In this document: positions 6,998 through 13,038 of the stretch, in pieces
Numbering within the stretch: the first letter of the stretch is position 1
Layout: every line of letters starts with the position of its first letter
Origin: an uncultured Blautia sp.
GTDB taxonomy: Bacteria; Bacillota; Clostridia; Lachnospirales; Lachnospiraceae
Direction of reading: 5' to 3'
Assembly: GCA_900765525.1 (NCBI GenBank)
Contig: CAAFRY010000205.1
Span: 1 to 13,038, forward strand
Length of the DNA: 13,038 nucleotides
The notes under the pieces: generated by a model
Told to the model about the DNA's origin: nothing
Databases searched by the model: none
The model's input: only the letters and a program-made list of their open reading frames with translations
Program-made: the position numbers and the translations under genes

Positions 6998-7228
6998 CAA
7001 CAGTAAATGGATATGTCTGCTGACGCAGGCATGACCATGCATGAAAGCCAGATTCCTCCGTGCTGTGTACGCACAGAATCTGCGGGCAGTAATTGAACTT
7101 ATGGGTTTGCCTAAAGGCGTTTTCCGTACGCATACTGTCTTGCCTGTATTATGTCTGTGCATCTGTGCAAGCCAGCTTGCCATTTGCTCGGCTGCAGCCA
7201 GGGGCTTTCAAAGTAAAAAGATAAGGGG
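6998..7228 (+). other. long structured leader of the L,D-transpeptidase gene
   Basis: About 230 transcribed bases precede the ribosome site AAGGGG (7223-7228). Clear elements: CAGATT (7049-7054) pairs with AATCTG (7077-7082), enclosing CTGTG-TACG-CACAG (7063-7076) with a UACG loop and an 8-base bulge CCTCCGTG; GCC-TAAA-GGC (7109-7118); GCAAGC-CA-GCTTGC (7167-7180); and the palindrome GGCTGCAGCC (7190-7199). GTACGCA occurs twice, at 7067 and 7126. I could not match it to c-di-AMP, c-di-GMP, T-box or other riboswitch cores. It may be a regulatory leader or an inserted copy of a dispersed repeat. Confidence 0.4.
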
Positions 7229-7236
7229 TAGATATT

Positions 7237-8640
7237 ATGGCAAAAAAGAAAGCAAAGAAAGGAAAGTATAAGAAAGCGAAAAAAATTCTGCTGGGCGTTC
7301 TCATTGCCTATGTGGTGATTTTAGCCGTGGGATATGGAATCGGGGTGTTTTATTACTCCAGTCGATTCTTTTCCGGCTCTGTGATTAACGGGGTGGATTG
7401 CTCAGGCAAGACTGTAGAGCAGGTAAAAAAAGACATGAAGTCCCAGATAGCCGCCTATGCCCTGGTGCTAAAGGAAAGAGAGGATAAATCAGAGAGCATC
7501 TCCGCTTCCCAAATCAGTATGGAATATGTGGATGATGGTAAGGTGCAGGAGCTGAAGGAACAGCAAAATCCCTTTGCCTGGTTCTTATCCTTTGCCCGCA
7601 GTAAGGATTATACCATGTCCGCTTCTATGACGTATGATAAAGATGCAGTAAACCAGGTTGTGGAAGGCCTGGACTGTTTTAAAGAAGAAAATATCGTTCA
7701 GCCTGTTGACGCTCACCTGGAGGTGAAGGAGGGGGTCTATGAGATTGTGCCGGAAACCCAGGGAACTGCTCTTGATATGGACAAAGTGAAAGCGGCTGTA
7801 GTACAGGCTATAGATAGCGGAGAAACCCTCCTGGATTTGGATGAAGCCGGCTGCTATCAGCAGCCTCAGATATTAAGTACAGATGAAGGGTTGGCCCAGA
7901 AGAGAGACCAGGGCAATGCCTTTTTGAAAGCTACAGTTACCATTGATTTTGCAGACCGCCAGGAAGTAGTAGACGGAAACAAGATTAAGGACTGGCTGGC
8001 CACTGACGCTGAGGGAAATCTTTCTTTGGATGAGGCAAAAATAAAGGAGTATGTCCAGGAATTAAAATATACATATGACACCTTCGGGGCTTCCCGCCAG
8101 TTCAAGACAGCTTATGGAGAAACCATCACTGTCAGCGGAGGAGATTACGGATGGCTTATCGCTCCAAATGACACTACAGCTAAGATAGTAGAAGCCATAA
8201 AGAGCGGACAGCCTCAGACCATTGAACCTGCCTATACTTACACAGGATACCGCAGAGAAGCCGATGATATAGGGAATACTTATGTGGAAATCAGTCTGGA
8301 CAGACAGCATATGTGGTTCTTCAAGGACGGTCAGCTGCTGGTAGATACTGACGTAGTTACAGGCTGCCACAATAAGGGCTGGGATACCCACACGGGAGTT
8401 TATGCCATTATGTATAAGGAAAGAGACGCCACTTTAGTAGGCGAAGGATATAATTCCGCAGTAAAATACTGGATGCCTTTCTATGCTAACACAGGTATCC
8501 ATGACGCCAGCTGGAGGAGCAGTTTTGGGGGCTCCATTTATATGAACAACGGTTCCCATGGCTGTGTTAATACACCGGAGGCCAATGCGGAGAAGATTTA
8601 CAATAATATTGAAAAAGGCGTTCCGGTAGTTGTATATTAA
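7237..8640 (+). CDS. membrane-anchored L,D-transpeptidase (YkuD) with peptidoglycan-binding repeats
   Basis: Forms 3-3 peptidoglycan crosslinks or attaches wall ligands, acting outside the membrane. The 467 residues start with a very basic tail (2-16), then one transmembrane helix (about 17-40), a signal-anchor arrangement. The middle (about 45-330) resembles the PG_binding_4 domains found before clostridial YkuD domains, with VINGVDCSGKT (49-59) and GGDYGWLI (301-308) as landmarks. The YkuD domain covers about 347-467: STHGC-type motif SHGCVN (440-445) with catalytic Cys443 and His441, and the upstream His422 in TGIHD. The Cys codon is TGT at 8563-8565. All catalytic residues are present. 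It is first in a cluster with ddl 29 bases downstream and murF. The start has AAGGGG eight bases upstream and fits the expected N-terminus. Confidence 0.92.
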   Translation: MAKKKAKKGKYKKAKKILLGVLIAYVVILAVGYGIGVFYYSSRFFSGSVINGVDCSGKTVEQVKKDMKSQIAAYALVLKEREDKSESISASQISMEYVDDGKVQELKEQQNPFAWFLSFARSKDYTMSASMTYDKDAVNQVVEGLDCFKEENIVQPVDAHLEVKEGVYEIVPETQGTALDMDKVKAAVVQAIDSGETLLDLDEAGCYQQPQILSTDEGLAQKRDQGNAFLKATVTIDFADRQEVVDGNKIKDWLATDAEGNLSLDEAKIKEYVQELKYTYDTFGASRQFKTAYGETITVSGGDYGWLIAPNDTTAKIVEAIKSGQPQTIEPAYTYTGYRREADDIGNTYVEISLDRQHMWFFKDGQLLVDTDVVTGCHNKGWDTHTGVYAIMYKERDATLVGEGYNSAVKYWMPFYANTGIHDASWRSSFGGSIYMNNGSHGCVNTPEANAEKIYNNIEKGVPVVVY

Positions 8641-8669
8641 AAGAAAAACGCCGAAAAAGGAGTTATAGG

Positions 8670-9701
8670 ATGAATATAGTAGTATTAGCAGGAGGAAACA
8701 GTACGGAGAGAGAAGTATCCATTGTCTCCGGTCAGGGAGTGTGCGGTGCCCTGAGAGAAAGAAATCACAGAGCCATACTTTTGGATGTCTATTTTGGAAA
8801 AGAATCTATGGATAAGGAGTTGTTTCCGGCAGATTATGACATAGAGCAGGAGGTTGCCTGGATGCAGGCCCAGAGCAGCCGCCTGGAGGCTACCATGGCC
8901 GAAAGAAGAGAATTTTTCGGACCAAATGTACTGGAAATTTGCAGGCAGGCAGATATTGTTTTCCTGACCCTTCACGGGGCTAACGGGGAGGACGGAAAGG
9001 TACAGGCGGTGCTGGACCTTATGGGAATCCGCTATACCGGTTCCGGCCATTTGAGCAGCGGCATGGCTATGGATAAAGGAATCACTAAAGTGATATTTGA
9101 AACGGCGAAAATTCCTACACCAAAGGGAGTGACCATAGACAAGAGCAGCGGAGCCAGTAATTTAGAGGCTTACGGAATGGAGTATCCTGTAGTTGTAAAA
9201 CCCTGCTGCGGCGGTTCCAGCGTAGGTGTATGTATTGCCCACAACCAGTCAGAATTTGCCATGGCTCTTGCAGAAGCGTTTTCCTATGAGGACCAGATAG
9301 TGATAGAACAATTTATTGCAGGACGGGAGTTTTCTGTGGCTGTAGTAGACGGCAAGGCTTATCCTGTAATAGAGATTGCACCGATTGAAGGGTTCTACGA
9401 TTACAAAAATAAATACCAGGAGGGCTCATGCGTAGAGACCTGTCCGGCTAAGATTCCCCTGGCCCTTTCTCAGGAAATGCAGAAATATGCGGAGATGGCT
9501 TATGAAGCACTGCACCTGGAGGCCTATGCCAGAATGGACTTTATTATGGACGAGCAGGGGAACCTGTACTGCCTGGAGGCAAATACTCTGCCGGGAATGA
9601 CGCCTACCAGCCTGATTCCCCAGGAAGCCAAGGCTATTGGGATGAGTTATCCCCAGCTTTGCGAGAAGCTCATAGAAGTATCTCTTAATAAATACCAATA
9701 A
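8670..9701 (+). CDS. ddl: D-alanine--D-alanine ligase
   Basis: A cytoplasmic ATP-grasp enzyme joining two D-alanines for the end of the peptidoglycan stem peptide. Length 343 is usual for the family. Motifs in order: GGNSTEREVSIVSG (8-21, Glu13 for the first D-Ala amino group), LHGANGEDG (101-109), MDKGITK (134-140), VVKPCCGGSSVGV (175-187, ATP lid), IEQFIAGREFSVAV (212-225), FYDYKNKY (242-249), MDF (289-291, Asp290 for Mg2+) and LEANTLPGMT (302-311, Glu303 and Asn305). The omega-loop tyrosine (Tyr249, matching E. coli DdlB Tyr216) points to D-Ala-D-Ala rather than the D-Ala-D-Lac type of vancomycin resistance. AAGGAG ends seven bases before the ATG. Neighbours are the L,D-transpeptidase upstream and murF 16 bases downstream, which uses its product. 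Confidence 0.95.
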   Translation: MNIVVLAGGNSTEREVSIVSGQGVCGALRERNHRAILLDVYFGKESMDKELFPADYDIEQEVAWMQAQSSRLEATMAERREFFGPNVLEICRQADIVFLTLHGANGEDGKVQAVLDLMGIRYTGSGHLSSGMAMDKGITKVIFETAKIPTPKGVTIDKSSGASNLEAYGMEYPVVVKPCCGGSSVGVCIAHNQSEFAMALAEAFSYEDQIVIEQFIAGREFSVAVVDGKAYPVIEIAPIEGFYDYKNKYQEGSCVETCPAKIPLALSQEMQKYAEMAYEALHLEAYARMDFIMDEQGNLYCLEANTLPGMTPTSLIPQEAKAIGMSYPQLCEKLIEVSLNKYQ

Positions 9702-9703
9702 AA

Positions 9704-9709
9704 GGGAGG
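9704..9709 (+). promoter_or_regulatory. ribosome binding site deciding the murF start
   Basis: GGGAGG lies eight bases before ATG at 9718 and only five before the adjacent in-frame GTG at 9715. The ATG is therefore the likelier start. Confidence 0.6.
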
Positions 9710-9717
9710 CACAGGTG

Positions 9718-11085
9718 ATGAAGAACCTGACACTTGCAAATATCGCCAAAGTCTGCGGAGGAATCTATAGAGGAAAAGATAACCTGAAAGATAAGGAAAT
9801 AGACAGCATTTTTACAGACAGCAGAAAGGCCCGGGAAGGGGGCCTTTTTGTTCCCATTAAAGGGGCCAGAGTAGATGCACATGATTTTATAGAACAGGTT
9901 ATGGAGAAGGGAGCCCTGGCTTCCCTGTCGGAGAAGGACCTGGGAGAGAAAGAGTATCCTTATATACAAGTGGAATCTTCTCTTCAGGCAGTAAAGGATA
10001 TAGCAGAATTTTATTTAAAGCAGCTTGAAATTCCCGTGGTGGGAATTACGGGAAGTGTGGGAAAGACCAGTACAAAAGAAATGATTGCTGCAGTGCTTTC
10101 TCAAAAATACAGGGTTTTAAAAACCCAGGGAAATTTCAACAATGAGCTGGGCCTGCCTCTGACTGTATTTCGTTTAAGGGAGGAAGACCAGATTGCAGTA
10201 TTAGAAATGGGTATCAGTGATTTTGGCGAAATGCACAGACTGGCTAAGATAGCAAGGCCTCACTGCTGTGTAATTACCAATATCGGACTGTGCCATTTAG
10301 AGTTCCTGAAGTCCAGGGACGGAATCTTACAGGCAAAAACAGAAATTTTCGATTTCCTCAGAGAAGACGGACACATTGTTCTCAACGGGGATGATGACAA
10401 GCTGATTACTATTGAGGAAGTAAAGGGAATTACCCCGGTATTTTTCGGGGTACAGAATCAGCAGGGGATTTGGGCAGATGAAATCGTACCTCAGGGATTG
10501 AAAGGGATTTCCTGCCGGATTCATGTGGGAGAGGAAAGCTTTTCCGTTTTGATACCTATTCCGGGTCAGCATATGGTATATAATGCTCTTGCAGGAACAG
10601 CGGTGGGCCTGGTGTACGGCTTGTCCCTGGAAGAAATCAGGGAGGGAATCCAGAGCCTTCAGCCGGTCAGCGGCAGGTTTCATATCATCGAAGGAGACAG
10701 ATATACGGTAATTGACGATTGCTACAATGCCAATCCTGTGTCCATGAAGGCCTCTCTGGACGTACTATGCGACGCTTTGGGAAGGAAAGTTGCCATTTTG
10801 GGCGACATGGGAGAACTGGGAGCCAACGAGGCAGAGCTGCACCGGGAGGTGGGAGTATACGCTGCTTCCAAAGACGTTCAGGCTCTGGTCTGCATAGGAA
10901 GGCTGTCGGCCTGTATGGCTGAAGCTGCCAGACATGCAGCGCCCACAAAGGAAGTGCTGCATTTTGATACAAAAGAAGAGTTCCTTGAACATATTCCGGA
11001 AATATTAAAAGATGGCGATACAGTGCTGGTAAAGGCTTCTCATTTTATGGAATTTGAGCAGATTGTAAAAGAACTTCAGAAATAA
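9718..11085 (+). CDS. murF: UDP-N-acetylmuramoyl-tripeptide--D-alanyl-D-alanine ligase
   Basis: Cytoplasmic Mur ligase that adds the D-Ala-D-Ala dipeptide to UDP-MurNAc-tripeptide with ATP, making the pentapeptide precursor. The 455 residues match MurF. The N-terminal UDP-binding domain has TDSRKAREGGLFVPIKG (33-49). The ATPase domain has the P-loop GITGSVGKTST (109-119), then GNFNNELGLPLT (138-149), LEMGISDFGEM (162-172), TNIGLCHLE (187-195) and Lys207 in QAKTE, the probable carbamylated lysine. The C-terminal domain has DDCYNANP (333-340) and ILGDMGELG (360-368). GTG at 9715 would add one residue. It is third in the cluster, directly after ddl whose dipeptide it consumes, so the pair is functionally and physically coupled. 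Confidence 0.96.
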   Translation: MKNLTLANIAKVCGGIYRGKDNLKDKEIDSIFTDSRKAREGGLFVPIKGARVDAHDFIEQVMEKGALASLSEKDLGEKEYPYIQVESSLQAVKDIAEFYLKQLEIPVVGITGSVGKTSTKEMIAAVLSQKYRVLKTQGNFNNELGLPLTVFRLREEDQIAVLEMGISDFGEMHRLAKIARPHCCVITNIGLCHLEFLKSRDGILQAKTEIFDFLREDGHIVLNGDDDKLITIEEVKGITPVFFGVQNQQGIWADEIVPQGLKGISCRIHVGEESFSVLIPIPGQHMVYNALAGTAVGLVYGLSLEEIREGIQSLQPVSGRFHIIEGDRYTVIDDCYNANPVSMKASLDVLCDALGRKVAILGDMGELGANEAELHREVGVYAASKDVQALVCIGRLSACMAEAARHAAPTKEVLHFDTKEEFLEHIPEILKDGDTVLVKASHFMEFEQIVKELQK

Positions 11086-11107
11086 AGAGAATAAAAAAGA
11101 AAAAGTA

Positions 11108-11149
11108 ACTGCGGCGATAATCTTTGCTGTTTATACAGCTCGCCGCAGT
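11108..11149 (+). terminator. hairpin terminator of the cell-wall cluster
   Basis: ACTGCGGCG (11108-11116) pairs perfectly with CGCCGCAGT (11141-11149). Inside is a second hairpin, GCTGT-TTAT-ACAGC (11126-11139). The 3' flank is ATTGCATTTTATGC, only moderately T-rich, while the 5' flank is strongly A-rich (11090-11105), so on the opposite strand it would end in a long T-run. It begins 22 bases after the murF stop. Confidence 0.65.
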
Positions 11150-11178
11150 ATTGCATTTTATGCAAAATATTGTTTTTC

Positions 11179-11207
11179 TTGTGAAGAAGGCTGTTTTCTG
11201 TTATAAT
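11179..11207 (+). promoter_or_regulatory. sigma-A promoter with extended -10 for the symporter gene
   Basis: -35 TTGTGA (11179-11184), a 17-base spacer, consensus -10 TATAAT (11202-11207), and TGT directly before it. Transcription would start near 11214, about 70 bases before the ATG at 11283. Confidence 0.8.
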
Positions 11208-11268
11208 GTGGAAAGTATGCATGGCCCTGGTGTAGAAGAGTACACTAGGACTGTGGGAAATAATATCC

Positions 11269-11275
11269 AAGGAGG
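11269..11275 (+). promoter_or_regulatory. ribosome binding site deciding the symporter start
   Basis: AAGGAGG, an optimal Shine-Dalgarno, ends seven bases before ATG at 11283. Upstream in-frame starts lie inside the promoter and terminator and are rejected. Confidence 0.85.
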
Positions 11276-11282
11276 AACTTAC

Positions 11283-12683
11283 ATGCTGAATAACATTTTA
11301 ACAGAAATCAATAATTGGATGTATACCTACCTGCTTTTATTTCTTTTGGTGGGGACAGGCATTTATTTCTCCATACGCACAGGCTTTGTACAGCTTAGGC
11401 TTTTGAAAGAGGCCTTTCATGTACTGGGCGAGAAGGCCAAGGAGGAAAACGGAAAGAAACAGGTATCCTCTTTTCAGGCGCTGATGATTTCCACTGCCTC
11501 CAGAGTGGGGACCGGAAATATTGCGGGAATTGCCACAGCCATTGCTGCAGGAGGGCCCGGGGCCGTGTTCTGGATGTGGATTATGGCTGTGATAGGTGGA
11601 GCTTCCGCATTTGTGGAAAGCACACTGGCACAAGTTTATAAAACAAGAGACGGCGGAGATTTCAGAGGCGGTCCTTCGTATTATATGGAGAAGGCACTGG
11701 GAAGAAGATGGCTGGGCGTATTGTTTTCCATCCTTCTGATTATCTGCTTTGCCTATGGCTTTAATGGTCTTCAGTCCTTTAATATGTCTTCTTCTCTGGA
11801 ATATTATCTTCCGGGATATGGGGACAGCGTGTATCCTATGATTGTAGGGCTGGTTCTTACCATAGCAACGGCTCTGGTTATTTTTGGCGGTGTACACAGA
11901 ATCGGCTTTATCACCTCTGTTCTTGTACCGATTATGGCAGGGGCTTATCTGCTGATGGGGCTGGTGACGGTTCTGTTTCATATAGAGGAGCTTCCCCATA
12001 TTTTTGGAAATATATTGGCACAAGCTTTTGATTTTCAGGCTTTTGGTGGTGGAATGGCGGGAAGCGCTGTGGTAATTGGCATTAAAAGAGGATTGTTTTC
12101 TAATGAGGCCGGCATGGGAAGTGCGCCTAATGCTTCGGCCAGTGCTTCTGTCAGTCATCCGGCCAAGCAGGGTATGGTGCAGGTGCTGTCAGTGTTTATT
12201 GATACCCTGCTTATCTGTTCCGCTACAGCTATGATGCTGCTGGTATCCGGTGTGGAGGGAGTATCCGGTGTTTTAGACGGGATTCCTTATGTGCAGCAGG
12301 CTATTTCCGCAAATGTAGGAAGCTGGGGGATACATTTTATCACCGTGTCTATTTTTGCCTTTGCTTTCAGCAGCCTGATTGGAAATTATTATTATGCGGA
12401 GTCAAATATTCTGTTTATCAGAAACAGTAAAAAGTTGTTAGTTGTTTTCCGGATTACTTGTCTGCTGGCTGTATTCCTGGGGGCCCAGGCGGATTTCTCT
12501 ATGATGTGGAATATTGCAGATATTACCATGGGCTGTATGGCCACGGTGAATATTATATCCATTCTTCTTTTGGGAAATAAAGCACTGAAGGTTCAGAAGG
12601 ATTATGAGCGGCAGAGAAAGCAAGGCAAAAATCCTGTGTTTAAAGCCCGGGATGTAGGCATAGAGAACACAGAATGTTGGTAA
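11283..12683 (+). CDS. AGCS family sodium:alanine/glycine symporter
   Basis: Integral membrane importer of the alanine/glycine:cation symporter family, 466 residues with about ten to eleven hydrophobic segments. The signatures are clear: SRVGTGNIAGIATAIAAGGPGAVFW (73-97), including the GTGNIAG substrate/sodium loop and GGPGA; VESTLAQVYK (111-120); GIKRGLFSNEAGMGSAPNASA (266-286), the hallmark of the family; HPAKQG (292-297) and IDTLLICSATA (306-316). The C-terminal tail after the last helix (about 434-466) is charged and cytoplasmic. Most relatives take up alanine or glycine with Na+, while AlsT/GlnT-type members are linked to glutamine, so the substrate is inferred. It follows the cell-wall cluster but has its own promoter; alanine supply for D-Ala-D-Ala would make biological sense. 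The start is set by an optimal ribosome site. Confidence 0.93.
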   Translation: MLNNILTEINNWMYTYLLLFLLVGTGIYFSIRTGFVQLRLLKEAFHVLGEKAKEENGKKQVSSFQALMISTASRVGTGNIAGIATAIAAGGPGAVFWMWIMAVIGGASAFVESTLAQVYKTRDGGDFRGGPSYYMEKALGRRWLGVLFSILLIICFAYGFNGLQSFNMSSSLEYYLPGYGDSVYPMIVGLVLTIATALVIFGGVHRIGFITSVLVPIMAGAYLLMGLVTVLFHIEELPHIFGNILAQAFDFQAFGGGMAGSAVVIGIKRGLFSNEAGMGSAPNASASASVSHPAKQGMVQVLSVFIDTLLICSATAMMLLVSGVEGVSGVLDGIPYVQQAISANVGSWGIHFITVSIFAFAFSSLIGNYYYAESNILFIRNSKKLLVVFRITCLLAVFLGAQADFSMMWNIADITMGCMATVNIISILLLGNKALKVQKDYERQRKQGKNPVFKARDVGIENTECW

Positions 12684-12717
12684 AATAATATTTAGAAAAA
12701 TAATGAGCATTTAAAAG

Positions 12718-12780
12718 ACTGCTGTCTTTAGGAACAAAGGAGTTATTGAAAAACTCCAAAGTTCTAAAGACAGCAGTTTT
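12718..12780 (+). terminator. dumbbell-shaped long-stem terminator after the symporter
   Basis: Bases 12718-12735 pair with 12761-12777: 17 base pairs with one bulged G (12732). A symmetrical AAA/AAA internal loop leads to a second stem, GGAGTT (12739-12744) / AACTCC (12752-12757), with a 7-base loop. The 3' side runs into TTTTCACTTTT. It starts 35 bases after the symporter stop. The stem is far longer than termination needs. Confidence 0.85.
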
Positions 12781-12859
12781 CACTTTTGAGTAGCATTTCT
12801 TTGAAAATATTAAACCTCAATAAACCTGATTTCTTTCAGGAATAGGGCTTCTGGTTATA

Positions 12860-12889
12860 TTGACAGTGCTATTTAGTGAGGACTATAAT
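12860..12889 (+). promoter_or_regulatory. strong sigma-A promoter with no gene visible behind it
   Basis: Consensus -35 TTGACA (12860-12865), an 18-base spacer and consensus -10 TATAAT (12884-12889). Transcription would begin near 12896. No reading frame with a ribosome site follows before the window edge. Confidence 0.75.
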
Positions 12890-12895
12890 CAAAAG

Positions 12896-13038
12896 AGCCT
12901 TACCGTTAGGTATGTGTCATATTTCCATAATGAGAAAAATGAGGGCGATGACTAGTGTACTGGCACGTTCATTTTCAGCATAATGACGTAGAATGAATTT
13001 TCATTCTGCAAGGCGGAGGAATGAGGCGTAGCGGTGGC
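12896..13038 (+). ncRNA. candidate structured RNA, cut by the window edge
   Basis: The stretch transcribed from the 12860 promoter has no supported reading frame but a run of local hairpins: TACC-GTTA-GGTA (12901-12912); ACGT(T)CATT (12965-12973) with AATGACGT (12982-12989) around an 8-base loop; and directly abutting it AGAATGA-ATTT-TCATTCT (12990-13007). A purine-rich GC block (AAGGCGGAGGAATGAGG) then runs to the edge. The alternatives are a long leader for a gene outside the window or a dispersed repeat carrying its own promoter. Confidence 0.3.
12988..13038. repeat. possible left half of a structured intergenic repeat cut by the window edge
   Basis: Begins with the perfect hairpin AGAATGA-ATTT-TCATTCT, then CTGCAAGGCGGAGGAATG and AGGCGTAGCGGTGGC. 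The GGCGTAGC block would be expected to pair with a GCTACGCC block just outside the window. The order (ATTTTCATTCTGC, then GC-rich block) mirrors the order at the left window edge (GC-rich block, then GCAGCAGGACGCAAAATTTAA), suggesting two members of one repeat family. Confidence 0.35.

Noticed and set aside
6998..7228. Known riboswitch or T-box in the transpeptidase leader
   Set aside because: I looked for c-di-AMP (ydaO), c-di-GMP and T-box conserved cores and could not line any of them up by eye.
7041..7271. 76-codon plus-strand reading frame between the promoter and the L,D-transpeptidase
   Set aside because: It has no ribosome site, overlaps the start of the transpeptidase in another frame and lies in a region full of inverted repeats. 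Treated as leader or repeat sequence.
8670..9701. Vancomycin-resistance type D-Ala-D-Lac ligase
   Set aside because: The omega loop has the tyrosine-containing FYDYKNKY form of housekeeping Ddl, and no vanH- or vanX-like genes are adjacent; murF is next.
11124..11282. N-terminal extension of the symporter by 53 residues
   Set aside because: The extension would be translated through the terminator hairpin and the promoter; an optimal AAGGAGG sits before ATG 11283 and AGCS proteins start like the shorter form.
11337..12158. 273-codon minus-strand reading frame opposite the symporter
   Set aside because: It lies wholly antisense to a gene with clear AGCS signatures, is low in hydrophobic order and rich in His/Ser/Arg as expected from antisense reading, and has no ribosome site.
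1..13038. Mobile element, phage, CRISPR or defence island
   Set aside because: No transposase, integrase, recombinase, phage structural gene, Cas gene or regularly spaced repeat array is visible; all eight genes are housekeeping-type families.

Overview
The window reads as chromosome from a low-to-mid GC Firmicute, most likely a Lachnospiraceae gut clostridium (Blautia / Mediterraneibacter / Dorea-like). This rests on AAGGAGG-type ribosome binding sites, TTG starts, sigma-A promoters with extended -10 boxes, and the protein families. It is an inference, not a database match. I see eight credible protein genes and no tRNA, rRNA, CRISPR array, transposase or phage gene.

Layout. Positions 1-136 hold what looks like half of a structured intergenic repeat, then a perfect 20-nt palindrome. 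Positions 137-2365 are a minus-strand three-gene unit read right to left: a SAM-dependent methyltransferase of the RlmI/Methyltrans_SAM type, a cytoplasmic type I L-asparaginase and a small DUF1294 membrane protein. Its promoter lies at 2498-2526. Divergently, 2656-5241 encodes a SERCA-like Ca2+ P-type ATPase, followed by a long hairpin (5252-5309). A single-gene unit with a near-consensus promoter encodes a class I-fold aminotransferase of the Asp_aminotransf family (5545-6831) and ends in a nested hairpin.

Next is a cell-wall cluster with its own extended -10 promoter and an unusually long structured leader of about 230 nt. It contains an L,D-transpeptidase (7237-8640), a D-Ala-D-Ala ligase (8670-9701) and MurF (9718-11085). 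The last two act in sequence: Ddl makes the D-Ala-D-Ala dipeptide and MurF adds it to the UDP-MurNAc-tripeptide. The transpeptidase then crosslinks mature peptidoglycan outside the membrane. After a hairpin terminator and a new promoter comes an AGCS-family sodium:amino-acid symporter (11283-12683), plausibly an alanine/glycine importer. It ends in a very long dumbbell-shaped terminator.

Positions 12784-13038 contain a strong TTGACA/TATAAT promoter with no reading frame behind it, then consecutive hairpins running into a GC-rich purine element cut by the window edge. This is the best candidate for an undescribed structured RNA or repeat family. The protein genes are ordinary core metabolism; the interest lies between them: the transpeptidase leader, the edge repeats, the long imperfect hairpins, and a split of the promoters into two architectural classes.
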